Origin: Mixophyes australis
Taxonomy: Eukaryota; Chordata; Amphibia; Anura; Limnodynastidae
DNA length: 64,000 nt
NCBI GenBank assembly: GCA_036250195.1
Contig: JAVHZZ010000009.1
Location: 98,090,271-98,154,270, forward strand
Direction of reading: 5' to 3'
Shown here: positions 24,242-36,539 of the stretch, one piece after another
Layout of the letters: each line of letters begins with the position of its first letter
Position numbering within the stretch: position 1 is the first letter of the stretch
The notes under the pieces: model-generated
Told to the model about the DNA's origin: nothing
Databases searched by the model: none
The model's input: only the letters and a program-made list of their open reading frames with translations
Translations under genes and position numbers: made by a program

Positions 24242-25686
24242 ACGGCTGTGTCACACGGCGCTCATTCGGCTTCCATAACTGAAGACTAAGACACTCATCT
24301 GTCCCTCATCAAGCATACCTCAGCTCCTGGTGTTGGTTCTGCGCATGCGCAGACCTAGAACCTTTCTCTCCTTTGCAAGTTTCCTATTGGTTCTTAGTTC
24401 TGGCTCTAAACTTGAAAAAATCACTTCCTCCCTTTCCTCTGGGCCTGTTGATCAAGTTACCTGCCTGATTAGGACCTTGTCTGTTTCCTGTGTGTCTACT
24501 CGGATCGTCAGTGCCTCTGCTGTGTTGCTGTTCAATGGGCTATACCACTCAAGCTACACCTGTCTCCGCTATGTTGCTGTTCCACGGGCTATACTGCTCA
24601 AGCTGCACCTGACTCTGCTGTGTTGCTGCTCCACGAGCTATACCACTCAAGCTACACCTGTCTCCGCTGTGTTGCTGTTCCACGGGCTATACCGCTCAAG
24701 CTGCACCTGACTCTGTTGTATTGCTGCTCCACGGGCTATACCGCTCAAGCTGCACCTGACTCCACTGTGTTGCTGTTCCACGGGCTATACCGCTCAAGCT
24801 GCACCTGACTCTGCTGTGTTGCGGCTCCACGGGCTATACCGCTCAAGCTACACCTGTCTCCACTGTGTTGCTGTTCCACGGGCTATACCGCTCAAGCTGC
24901 ACTTGACTCTGCTGTGTTGCTGCTCCACGGGCTATACCGCTCAAGCTACACCTGTCTCCACTGATCAGCTGCTCCATGGGCTATTCTGCTCCAGCTGCAC
25001 CAATCTCCATTATTCTGCTGTCTGCATCATCTACTCTGTGGTCCGGCTGTGCTACAGGTTGTATCTCTCAAGCTGCTTGATTTCATCTACCTCTGTTGGC
25101 TGGACTATTCATGCTGCATTTGTCTCTATTGTGTTGCTGCTCTACGGGCTATTCCACTCAGGCTGCACTTATCGTTAATACCTTACTGGCTGGACTGTTA
25201 ACTGCACCTCTCTTATCGTGCTGCCATACTGTGGTCCCAAATAGCTAAGCTGCACTTATCATTACCATTCTGCTGCTGGACTGTTAATGCTATTGATGTC
25301 ATTATACTGCTAGGCTGTATTTACTCCTGTTACTCTGCTAGTGGAACTGTACATGCTGCAATTACTCTCCTTGTGTCAATATATTAGACTGCTCTGTTCA
25401 AACCTCTAGTCATCATTAAACCGCTACTTGAATTGTTCATCCTGCATCTGTCTTCACTCTGCTACTCGGTTGTAGAGATTACATCTCAATTATGTCCAGT
25501 GTGTCTGCATACCTCTTACATCTACTCCCCTGGGATCTCGTCTGACACTCCTGGTAGGGACCGCGACCTGCGGACAGACGCCGCTAAGCCCAAATTACCT
25601 TACGGTAATCACTGGTGAATACCATCTGTCCATTAGACTCCGCGCCCTGCTAGGAGTAGCATCAAGTTGGGCAGGTCCAAGAGTCC
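24242..25686. mobile_element. unclassified 1.45-kb insertion in the L1 remnant
   Basis: The block is flanked by AGTATA at 24236-24241 and 25687-25692, and the L1-like coding trace resumes on the far side, so it reads as an insertion with a 6-bp target duplication. It lacks TIRs and clear TG…CA ends. The interior starts with a GC-rich stretch and continues with a 49-bp minisatellite. It could be a solo LTR with variant ends or a retroelement leader. No coding domain is recognised. Confidence 0.5.
24510..25000. repeat. 49-bp minisatellite, ~10 units
   Basis: GGGCTATACCGCTCAAGCTG recurs at 24537, 24586, 24635, 24684, 24733, 24782, 24831, 24880, 24929 and 24978, exactly 49 bp apart. Two alternating variants (CTACACCTGTCTCC and TGCACCTGACTC) suggest a partly dimeric, 98-bp higher-order pattern. 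Because 49 is not a multiple of 3, the peptide-like repeats across it are not evidence for a gene. Degenerate units continue to about 25170. Confidence 0.93.
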
Positions 25687-26035
25687 AGTATACCAAACCT
25701 TGATAGGCTTCCTTGTATAACACTCCCTCCACTTTTCGGGCAGTGTGGACTCTGTGGACAAAATACTATGGTGCAGACCCTCCATTGTCCTCTGCCTCTG
25801 CCTTAATCCTCTTACTTGCCCTCCTATACCTATCATCCCCTCCCATCTCGCACCACTCCCCATGCTGTGTGTGCCCCCCACAGATCGGCTCAGAGGTATA
25901 CTTTGTTTCAACTCACCCCTTGCATATGTTTTACTGTTCACCAAATATGTACCTATTTATCTATGGTTTCTCTCTTTGTTAATCCTATGCTTTTCAAAAA
26001 ACATAATAAAACAGTTTTGTTAAAAAAACAAAAAC
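25687..26035 (+). pseudogene. L1-type LINE 3' end
   Basis: Continues the remnant at 23854-24241. STFRAVWTLWTKY near 25730 fits the last residues of L1 ORF2. A 3' region ends in AATAAAACAG and an A-rich tail (26000-26035). Confidence 0.6.
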
Positions 26036-26045
26036 CAATGTGAAA

Positions 26046-27519
26046 ATGAAACGAAAACATTAGTCGGTAAAATATAAAAAGCCTACATTTTGCACAAAGG
26101 ACAAACGAGGTAGCCATGAAGATGTTACTAATTTTTATTGGCTATAGTTGGTTCACAACACACTAGCACTTATCAAGAAAGAGAGTGAACATGCACATAT
26201 AAATACAGTGAGTAATTTACATTTTTATTTGAATTGGCTTTCATTCCTGTACCTTTTTATTATTCAGCAATACCAAAAGAAAAAACAGTGAGGACTATTA
26301 AAGAAGAAAGGAGGGTCTTCAATGAAGAATGGGAGCTGGAAGATTGTCATGTCTGTGAATGACAACATGCTTTGTTTGCTTTGTGATTCTGTAATTGCCA
26401 CTGTGAAGAGATACAATGTAAATCAGCATTATTAGACTCGTAGGCATTACAAATATGCACCAGAAGAAGCAATATCAGAAAGCTACCCTATCTAGGTTCA
26501 AATTGTATAGGAGGCAGCTTCAATGTATTTTTAGAAAAGTTTTGGGAATAAAACAAATCAAACTATTGAGGCTACTTATAGAATAGCACACATACTAGGA
26601 AGCATATATGTGAAAGGATAAGGAAGCCTTATAGTGATGTTGAGATTGTTAAAGAGTGCATTGTAAAAGTTGTTTAATCTCTGGATCCAGTTAAAGGCAA
26701 CGGATTTCAGCAAATAAGGCTGGGTGCACACTACAGAATATTTCTCCCAGTGTTTTAAGGACTTTAAAAGGTATGATTTCAAGCTAAAGTTGGATTTTCA
26801 CATCTGGTGGACTTCTCATAGGCACCTGAGATCTTACAGATGGATCTGATGGAACTTTCAGAGGACAACATTACAAAGTCACTTCTTAATAACAAAGTAC
26901 ATTCTGTAGAAATGTGAACGAATGCTATAAAATATCATTGATTACACCAATATGCTTAGCATTTACTCTTTTGCTTACAGACAGCTTATTGCTGCGAGTC
27001 TACATTTTTGCACATTGTAAAAATCAAGATTTGTTTAATGACGCAGATAACAGAACAGCACTTGGAAGAACAACTTAGGCTGAAAACATCAAGCTGGAAC
27101 TGAACATTAAATTCATAACCCAAGTAAAACAGGAACAAAAAAGTAATGAAAGTTATTGGGTGTTTAATTATTTAAAGTAATAATTTAGAAGTATGTCCTC
27201 TACTCCATTGTTTTTTTAAATAAAGACATCTATCTAAATATATGTGTGTATTTATGTGCATAAATGGTGGTTGTATACCCTTATGCAACCTGCAATACAA
27301 TTTGAGGCCTTATAAAAGCCTTCGGAAATGGGATGTGGCCTTCCAATTAGGAAAACTGTATGTATATGTATATAGGTCTGCTTACAGAGATCCTTGCCCT
27401 ACACAAATTAATATCTAATAGTTAATAGAATACTGCTATTTACATATTTTTGGACCAAAGAATGAGCATTATAGTCAAATAACAGTTTCTACAATTTAAG
27501 CATGCTCACAAAATAGCAG
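26046..27519. other. no recognised feature
   Basis: Anonymous AT-rich DNA. Confidence 0.5.
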
Positions 27520-27522
27520 TAA

Positions 27523-27719
27523 GGGGTATTTTTACAATGTGGCAGTTCCGTAGAACCGCCGATTCCCGGCGTTTTGAAGTCATTTTCTTCAAACAGCAAT
27601 TTTATAAAAGACAAAACCTGATGGGCTTTGTCTTTAATAAAAGAGCCGTTTTAAAATATGACTTTAAAGCGCCTAGGAATTGGTGGTTCCTTAGAACCAC
27701 CGCATAGTAAATATACCCC
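27523..27719. mobile_element. Harbinger-like MITE (197 bp)
   Basis: Inverted ends GGGGTATTTTTACAATG and CATAGTAAATATACCCC continue inwards for about 70 bp with moderate identity. Each subterminal region also holds its own hairpin (AGAACC/GGTTC). The flanking TAA on both sides (27520-27522, 27720-27722) is the usual 3-bp duplication of PIF/Harbinger elements. No coding content. Confidence 0.8.
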
Positions 27720-27741
27720 TAAGTTTTGTTATGAGTTCACA

Positions 27742-27743
27742 TC

Positions 27744-27774
<31 letters not shown>

Positions 27775-28420
27775 TTTTATTTATAGGGCGCCACTAGGTA
27801 TCCGTAGCGCCGTACAGGGACAGACAGAAACACGATACAGGGTGAGACAGCACGGTACAGTTAACAAAAAGCACAGTAACTCAGAAGCTCAATGTACAGC
27901 TAGATGACAGGTGAGAGCCCCCAGCGGGGTAGAAGGGCAGGAGGACCTCACGGAAGAGACAAGGAGCTGGAGAGCAGAGTTAAGGTGGTGGAGAACAGAG
28001 GGAAAGGAGGCCCTGCTCGAAGGAGCGTACAATCTAAGGGGAGGGTAGGACGGACAGAGATGCAATGGTAGGAGGATGGAAAGGGGAGAACGGAGGCTGA
28101 GACGGAGAGGGGGGGAGAGGAGAAAGAAAAGGAGGAAGGTAAGAGGGGGACAGGAGGGAGGGCAGGAGTGGGAGGGGGGTAGGCGGAGACTGGGAGGAGG
28201 ACAATTAGGTGGGGGACTGGAGGGCTTTAAGGAAAAGGTGGGTTTTTAAGGCCCGTTTGAAGCTGGACAAGTTGGGGGAAGTTCTGATGGAGCGGGGGAG
28301 CTTGTTCCAGTGGAGGGGGGCAGCGCGGGAGAAGTCTTAGATGCGAGCTTGGGAGGAGGTAACCAGGGGGGAGGAGAGGCGGCGGTCGTTAGCCGAACAC
28401 AGAGGGCGTCTACCTCTTTA
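27742..28420 (-). mobile_element. L2 LINE 3' end, antisense
   Basis: On the minus strand a decayed C-terminal L2 segment reads LRLTTAAS-like text near 28390, then LHWNKLPRSIRTSPNLSSFK and RALKTHLFLKALQ (28220-28320). A purine-rich (on the plus strand) 3' region follows, then CGCCACTAGG…GGCGCC-type text and a (TAA)n tail at 27742-27771. It is 5' truncated near 28420 and not functional. Confidence 0.8.
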
Positions 28421-29485
28421 TGATCTGTAAATGGTACCAAGACTTCATCTTTGCACACTGTCCACACTGATGTGAAAAAGGAAACTGTGGTCATCATCAT
28501 AATAATAATAATAATACTGAAAAACCCCAATATGAATTTAAAGGACTACTTCTTCAAAAGGAAAAAAATACATTACAAAATACTGTTTTCTCTGTTTTGG
28601 TGCTTTAGTCTGTGTATCACCTCTAGATTTCTGGTGTTAAAAAAACTGTCCTCTAAATCAATAATAGCAGCACTACATATGCAGACATATAGCAGTAGCT
28701 CCTTCTACTGGAAAATCTGTGATTGTATTGATTCATCTACTGTAGATCTCAATCGCATTTGTTAATCTTATGTGTTCAGGCTGGGACAATTGAACAGAAA
28801 AAGACGCCTCCGTATCTATATACTGCCTCTTTTCATTTTCCAACCCTCACAATGTTCTCTTTTTATTGCAAATTGGAAATGTGAATGTTAACCTTGACTA
28901 TTGAACTTTTAAAAACATAGGTACAAGCTATTTGAAATAAGCCCTAGAGAAGTGGTCACATTATAATTCTGAATAGCAGTTAGGTGAAATATTTAAAATT
29001 ATGATGAAAGTGAATCATTTAATATTTATATGAAAAAGGATTCCAGAGTATGTTTTAAAAATTACAATGAAAGACTTCACACAAGTTGAAGATAATTAAA
29101 TGTACTGTATAGCTTGAACATAAAAATGGTAAAGAGGAAATATGATCTAATATTAAAATTTTATAGCAAATTCACTTTTTGTGCTGTGAATTTCAAGAAA
29201 AATGTTTTATGAATAACATCAGAAGGAAGATCATGACACTGATTCCAAACATAAAATATGGATTGAAAATATATGATGGTTGTAATACGCATGGAGCTTG
29301 AGTCGCTCAAGAAAATAAAAACAGATTGGTGTGATTCCGCAACGGGAGATTCTTTTTGCCAGTTCTTGCTCTAATAAGGCCTAATTTGCAAACTAGGAGC
29401 AACAGATTCAGGGAGTCCAAAGCATAGGTATGCTACCATATAATGTATTATAATAACATCATATAAACATCACGAGTATGGACTG

Positions 29486-29486
<1 letters not shown>
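28421..29486. other. no recognised feature
   Basis: Includes a short (ATA)n run at about 28496-28517. Nothing else identified. Confidence 0.45.

Positions 29487-29537
<51 letters not shown>
29487..29537. repeat. (TA)n microsatellite
   Basis: About 25 uninterrupted TA units. Confidence 0.97.
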
Positions 29538-29538
<1 letters not shown>

Positions 29539-30330
29539 CAACAAAGAACAGGTAGGGCGCCTCAATGTGTATAATCAGATCTATAATGGGAAAAGGTATT
29601 GTGCTGTGTACCGTAAGGAAATGATCAATGATTGATTCAAAGCAGATGGAGAGTCCTCTTCAAAGACTGTTCCTCCAGATCTCCATCAAATAAAACGGCA
29701 ATGTAGAAAAAACCAGGAAAGAACAAATATAGTGTAGTATTGTAATATAATGAACTGCACCACGTGTGGGTTAATTCACCACCCAGAATTTCTTAGGCCC
29801 ACAGTGTCTCTCAGAAGATAGATGGAAAAACTCTTTTCAGACCAAGCGTGTAAATCCTTCATTTTATTGAACTTTTTACCGACCTCTAGAAGTGTACAGT
29901 AAAAGACATCTCCTAGTGACTCAGTTTCTTTCCAGAGGGGCAGCGAGCGATGTGGTGAGGGGTCTCAGGTTCTCTTGTGTGCTTGTGTGCTGACCCAAAG
30001 CGATTTGCCCTTTCTCGACTTCATCAAGATTAATTAACTAGTAATCTTGATGAAGTCGAGAAAGGGCAAATCGAATAAAATTAATATTATTTGCCACCTC
30101 ATGCTCTATATTTTTTGTTTTCAAACTATGGTGGAGAAAATTACTATTTTATTGGTACCTCATGCTCTATATTTGACTTGCAAACTATGTGGTAGAATTT
30201 CTACACTATAGTTTGCAAGTGATGCAGAGGGTGGTGCAGTGGTGTGATGCAGAGAGGGGGGGTGCAGTGGTGTGATACAAAGGGGAGTGCAGTGGTGTGA
30301 TGCAGGAAGATATTTGTGATGAAGGACATG
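29538..30330. repeat. unclassified repeat with palindrome and minisatellite
   Basis: Begins directly after the (TA)n tract. It includes the perfect palindrome at 30001-30073, a partial duplication of CTCATGCTCTATAT (30099 and 30168), and from about 30222 a minisatellite with GGTGCAGTGGTGTGATGCAG-type units. The TTGATGAAGTCGAGA palindrome text resembles common frog dispersed repeats. Confidence 0.5.
30001..30073. repeat. perfect 73-bp palindrome
   Basis: Arms of 32 bp (CGATTTGCCCTTTCTCGACT onwards) are exactly inverted around a 9-bp loop ATTAACTAG. Confidence 0.95.
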
Positions 30331-30458
30331 TTAGGGCCGTTCATTGCCTTTAACAAGTGCATAATTCATAGGCTTATTGTGTCATGTTTTTTGTTCCGAA
30401 ATATAACACCTGGATACATCCCCTCTAGAAATCCTGTGTCTGCAGTGAAGTCTGGACA

Positions 30459-30479
30459 GGGGGGGGGGGGGGGGGGGGG
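30459..30479. repeat. poly-G tract (~21 G)
   Basis: An uninterrupted guanine run on the plus strand, able to form a G-quadruplex. Its length in the assembly may be inexact. Confidence 0.9.
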
Positions 30480-31772
30480 CGTTTTGAAATTTTGCCTAGG
30501 GTGTGAAAAACTCTTGCACCAGTCCTTAATACCTTAATATAGTAATATATAATATATTAATCATTAAAATATTCTGGACAATCATATTCTGGACAATCAG
30601 AATTCTACCTCCGGGAATATATAGAGGACAACACTCATGACAGTTATATGATGTACATGGTACAACTTTTATACTTTTAATCAAGTTATACGTGAGATGT
30701 TTATATGATGTTATTATAATAAATTATATGGTAGAATACCTATGATTTGTGCTCCCTCAATCTGTTGTTCCTTGTTTGCCTTTGGCAGGTGCAGATCCTG
30801 CTTTGTGAGAGCTGCAGCGTAGTTGTATTTGTATAATATAGGGTCCTTTCAGCACCTACACATCATGTTTTACATAATTTGCTAACTAGTTTGGTCTGTC
30901 CAAATTTACAAAATTCATCTGAATTTCAACTACAGATGCACAGATTATCACATCTTTACCTATCTCAACTTATCGGGTGTGTATCTTTTTTAAAAGATCA
31001 CTGATTATGCATCTCTCCCTTGACATCTAACTATGGGGAATTGACCTAAATACACTTGGAAGATGGGAACTGGAATTGGACAATGTTAAATTGCCATCTT
31101 ATATGTGTGTACAGATCAAAGTAAAGGGTCTCATCTTTTAGGCTTAGCAATGTGTCAAGAAATGACAAAGAACGCTCATACTACATTTATTAAATATAAT
31201 ATTCTCAGTGACTGTTTAGAGTGTTATGTAATAGAGACTTTACTTTTGCCATAGCATGAACACATCTCTGATATAAAGCAACCAGATGACATAATGTCTG
31301 GTGAATGATACATTGGTATAGATAAAAAGATTTTTGAAATTATCCATAATTGCATCTGTGTATGATGGAATGACATGAAAAGTCTGTAGCTCAGAATACT
31401 AATTACATTTTTCAATCAATTTCTTAGCTGGTGAGATACCGTCATCATGTATAACTAAGATGTCTAAACTTGCTACAATCTCTGTTAACAAGTAGTAGTT
31501 TCTTTTGGTAATTTCACATTCTTAAGTTTACTTAAGAAACCTATTGTATCGTTTAGGTTTGAAATTTTTGGTGATGGTGTCAACATCTTATCAAGCAAGA
31601 TTGGTAAAGGACCAAGGAGTCTATTTAACACAAAGTAATGATAGAAGAGATTTTCTATTGCTGAATCTGGCAAGATGGGCAAGGGAAGAGGCATTCTAAT
31701 GCAGGGCATGTATAGTAAAGGCATATTCACTTCAAGTAAGTAGAAGGTGTATCATTTGAGCTGGATATAGGA

Positions 31773-31777
<5 letters not shown>
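30480..31777. other. no recognised feature
   Basis: An 81-codon minus-strand frame at 31485-31730 is rich in Pro and Leu and has no recognised domain; no function is proposed. Confidence 0.4.

Positions 31778-31833
<56 letters not shown>
31778..31833. repeat. (TA)n microsatellite
   Basis: About 28 TA units. Confidence 0.97.
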
Positions 31834-31835
<2 letters not shown>

Positions 31836-32929
31836 GTGCATGGTGTGTGTATGAGACTGATACATAATCCAATTTTTAATCTCTTTTTTTACTTTTCTTT
31901 AATGTATGGTATGAATAATAGAGGTGCCTCTCTGTCTACTAATGAGAAATAAATTACTCATCCATTAGATATATTTTTGCTATAAGAAGGTGACAACTCA
32001 TCTGTGTGAGACATATGACTGTTCCTGGCACATACAATCTATTTTAAAAGATTATCCAGTTCATTTATAATCTGTATTTAAATACAAATCTTATTGACAG
32101 AGTACCTTGTGTAAATTGTTTCAGGGCATATTAGCTTATTTAAAAATAATAATATTGATGTATGATGATTGAAAGCTGAAGATGTAGGAATGAGTGTTTG
32201 TTTATCTTAATTACTTTGGACAAATTTGATTTACCATATAAATGAACACATGCCAGCATGATTATTCATCCTCTGGCAGATACAACAAAGTTTCACACAA
32301 GCAAAATAATTGTCTGAAGATGTTTCTTTAGAGAAGTCTCCATATATTCCAACAACAATATAGGAAAAGAAAGAACCAACTCAGGCCTACAAATGATGAG
32401 TTTGATGCAAGCTCTGGAATGTACATGTCAGCAGACCCTACCTCATCTATATATATAGTTCAGCAACATTGTAACAAACAGCACTATACAACAACATGTA
32501 GATACAGTGTAAGAAAGCACAATGTTAAAAATAATATAGAAATAAAATAGAAACTCAGTGAAATTAAACAAAGCACAATTGTTAAAACATCTAAATCTTA
32601 TACATACATAGGTTTGACTCACAGTATAGTGTGACAAGCTTATGAAGTTTATGTGTTGGCGATGATCTTCCACAGTTCTCTTGGTAAAGCTGCCAAATTT
32701 TACATGGTTATTTAGTATTGAAAAAATAACCATTTAGACCACATAGCGACAACATGACAGAGCGACAATTTTGAAAACATAATTTTTTGGTTGTAAACAA
32801 TTGCTTGACTGCTGTAAGGAAACCACAACATAACAGCAATACAACAAAGCAACAAATCTTACCTTCTAAATAGCATTTTGGTCTATTTAATAAAATAATT
32901 CGCTAATATTTAAAAACTTCTACAGATTA
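31834..32929. other. no recognised feature
   Basis: Anonymous AT-rich DNA. Confidence 0.45.
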
Positions 32930-33284
32930 CAAATCAGACCCATGCAGACCCTCTCTGGAGGGTTCCAGCCTCTTTAGCCAGCTAATGAGAGAGACTGACT
33001 GAGCAAATTGCAGTCTTTTAAACTATTCCTTGCAGGTGCTACCATTAACCTGCTGTCTGACTTACAGATCAGAAGACCTGGCATAGGCCTAATAAATGGA
33101 GGCCCTTCCTATCTCTCTCGATTCACTACAGGGAACCCTTTCATGTAGTTCTTATTGGAGCCCAACGCTTTTGGAGAGCTGTCATTCCAATACCAACAAT
33201 TGTCCCTGGAGTTCAGAACACATAGCGCAGAAACCTCTGGCTTACATACAGTCTATCAATGACTTTGCCAGCAGTTCTGTCACA
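32930..33284 (-). mobile_element. probable gypsy LTR segment
   Basis: On the minus strand this starts TGTGACAGAACTGCTGGC immediately downstream of the RNase H trace. It carries a TTTAAAAG promoter-like box at about 33015, followed by a CTCAGTCAGTCTCTCTC stretch. The far end is not defined. Its position directly after RNase H matches the arrangement at 62185. Confidence 0.55.
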
Positions 33285-33950
33285 ATGCCGATTCAACCTA
33301 GGGAGCGGAAAACTTGTAGTCCCTAAACAGAAGACACATGGCAGAGCATCAGCATTTACCAGTTGTCTTCCTAACATATGTTTAACTGAAAATTTTAAAT
33401 TTTGTAAGGCTCAGCACCATCTGGTAACATATCTATTTTTATTCTTGCACATCCATTTTAAAGGGACGTGGTTGATAACCAGCTTAAATCGCCTCCGCAA
33501 GAAGTAATACCAGAGTGTTGCCAATGGCCATGGAAATGCAAAGGCTTCTTTTTTTTGACAATGGCATAATTTCTTTCATGTTCATTAAGTTTCCTACTCA
33601 GATAAATCACCGGGTGTTATCTCCATCTTTATTCTGGAAAGAATAGCACATTTGAAGCATCTGTGTTTACCACAAACTCTGGTATTACTGTTTCTTTGTC
33701 TGTTTCCGAACCTGCACTCCAGCCTAAGCCTATTGTTTTACTCCCTGGTTACTGTGAGATTGATATGGTCCCACTGACTTGGCAATTATGCATAGTCTGC
33801 TGTACAGTACATATCTTAGGTGTCCCCATGAATCAGAAAAATAGCCAAATAAATTGGAGGAACCTTTTGTGCCAATATGTTAATTGTCTGAATTGGGTTA
33901 AGTTTAGCTTCACATTGTTGTAAGTTTGTTCTTTTCAAGTCGGATTCTTC
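33285..33950 (-). pseudogene. Ty3/gypsy RT-end and RNase H remnant
   Basis: Minus-strand reading with several frame changes and stops. VVNTDASN near 33660 is the RT/RNase H junction motif. YLSRKLNEHERNYAIVKK follows, then FKLVINHVPLKWM and the C-terminal VNADALP near 33340. These are the usual RNase H landmarks of gypsy pol. No integrase trace lies between this and the LTR-like start at 33284. Function is lost. Confidence 0.8.
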
Positions 33951-36278
33951 CATCGGCGTGTATGAAGCCACCCCGAAAAAGAGCATAGAGAAGGCTAAAG
34001 CTAAACTTGGAAGCTGAGTTGAACATTTAACATACTGGCTACACTATATTTCCGACAGGTGAACACATTCCGACAGGTGAACACATTTGACTACATAAAT
34101 AATACACTGACCCACCTTCCCTTATGACAAGTTCATTTTAATATGTAGATTCCAATCTCTCTAATAGTATGCAAGCAATTTAACTGAGCAAGCATGCATA
34201 GGATGGCTGTATGTATGATTTCACTATAAATTCAGTCGTTTCCCATGTTAGCATATATGGTTCATTCTTGATGTGATATGGGATGTTCTTGGACACAAAG
34301 TAAATATGCCTCAATCCACATCAGTATATAAGAAACAGATATTTTTTTTGTTGATTTCTTTTTTAATGCTGTAACACTGCAGAGATGTTGGAAACCAACT
34401 TTACTCACTAATCTCTGCAGGATTGTCTTTCAAGCATTACACAGCGTATGAAAGAATAAGGAAGTATCTGTTGGTTTTGACTTCAGTGAATATGAAAGAC
34501 GGTCTGCAACTGTTTTTTTTTTTGTAAAGGTAAGCAGTTATCTCATCATGCACCAGGTGAATAGAGGGATTGTGAGAGCCAGATAAATAACTCATGACTG
34601 CACATGATTGATCACCTCCTTCCTGTAGAAAAACTGCATAATATAAGATTGCAAAAATGATTTCCACAAACAACTACAGAATCCTGAGACCAATGAAGTA
34701 TAGAATAAATAAAATATCTTTAATTCAATCCTCAGGTCTATGAGTCCAAAAGAAATTCATAGACTACTGTGTGGCTGATGAGCATTGAAATCCATCAATA
34801 ATGTTTAAAACTTTTTATTTTATTTTAAATATTTGTATTGTAGTAGTGCCTAGTTTGGGGTAACTGGAACATAGAGAAAATTATCTGAATATTGTAATTT
34901 AGTAGGGTAAATCACATTCAGCATCCAACACTATAAGGATTTGTCTTCGCAATTATATTGCAGAAAAGACTGACAAAGTCGCTCTGTACAATCCAAGGTC
35001 ACCTACTTGTAAAATGTTATGTTTTAAAGTATAATAGCTACTATTATCACTATTAAGCTCGTTGTGATGACTCCTTCATGAAAAGCAAGTCAGGAAATGC
35101 AGTATAAATTGTATGTGCAACTTTATTGAATTGAGTCCTTAAGTCAACTTTTCAGTGAACTTTATTGAATCTCCCACCTTTCAAGATGAAAAACAATCCA
35201 CTTAACAATAGAGCATGGAAAATAAAGGTCTTAGCAGGTTAGCAATTTTGCTTATTTCTCTCCTCTGACCTCCTGGCTCAATGTTCTATAAAATGTATCG
35301 AGATGATTAAAAAACCCTAGTGATGAATCATTTAATAGTGATACCAAAGAATAATTGAGTAGGTTGTAAGAATATATGCTACAAATCCAGGAGAGAATCG
35401 TTCATAATCTGGACTGCTATGGAAAATTCTTTGCTACATAATTTATGTATCATGCAACAAATCATATGCTATGTCGAAAGCAGTCTTCCTATATTAGGCA
35501 TGTCATTGTTTCTTACTTTATTTATCCTACCTACCTCTCCCTATAATAAAACATTTAGCTATGGGTGTATGTATACTTTAAACGTTGTATATTGGGGTGA
35601 CTTGTAATATCCTTATTTACATTAGGCCTTTTATAATCTTGGCACTGGCACTATTCGGTCCACCTCCAAAGATTGGGTATTTGGCATTGGTTGTCCTCTT
35701 TTACAATTCAACATAGATTGATGCGTTGCACATAAACACAACTTGTATCCTTATTTAGAGGTGCACACATGTTGCACTTGCAGCCCCTTGCATTTGGACA
35801 GGAAACTCAGGGATGGGAACATGCAAGTACAGTATAATAAGTGTGTGTAGGTGCAAGTTTAGCCCACCCCTTTTGAGATCCATCTTGTTTTGAGATACAC
35901 AGATATTGAAATACGTTAGCTGCGAGATATAAATGTTTTATTTCCAATAATTGAGTGTACGTTTTGGAGTTGATGATGACTGCCTCGTCTTTGCTCTGGA
36001 CGTATCTTTACCATAGATGTAAGGATGCATGTAGCTAAGATGTGTGCAACTCAAAAAACAGAAATAGAGACACTATGCAGATGCATATTTGTACGCATAT
36101 AGAATATATACATTTAACTCAGGCCCTAAGGCTTACAGCATTTGGCATGTTTGCATGCTCCACAGTATAGTGTTCTTGGATGTAGGCACCTATTTATGGA
36201 TTCAAAAGATTGTAATTCAGAAATCTTCCATGAAAAATGTCCTCTTTAGCTAGTACTTTTAGAGCAATATATTGTACC
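33951..36278. other. no recognised feature
   Basis: Anonymous. A 21-bp direct duplication (ATTCCGACAGGTGAACAC) lies at 34046-34088. Confidence 0.45.
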
Positions 36279-36539
36279 TGTGAATGATTTCCTCACTGTA
36301 TGAAAGCACATTGAGGGTTACTTACTTACATTGCTCAAAAGTGCAAATCTGCACTTAAACCTATTTAAACAATCAATTATTTTATCTGTCAGTGGTGCTC
36401 ATGGCCAGATTAAGGGGGGGGCACGTGTCCCGGGCCCCCCTTCTTTGTGGCCCCCCCACAAATAGGGGAGGCCCGCAAGGAGGAGGGGGAGAGAAGCTGC
36501 TGCGCATGTGCAGCAGCTACAAGTCGGCGATCTCAAAAA

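Noticed and set aside
24330..25178. Long repeat-rich open frames with recurring LFHGLYRSS-like peptide
   Set aside because: They arise from the 49-bp minisatellite, which shifts frame every unit; there is no start context or domain.
28246..28530. 94-codon minus-strand frame rich in Pro and Ser
   Set aside because: Antisense L2 remnant running into flanking microsatellite, not a gene.
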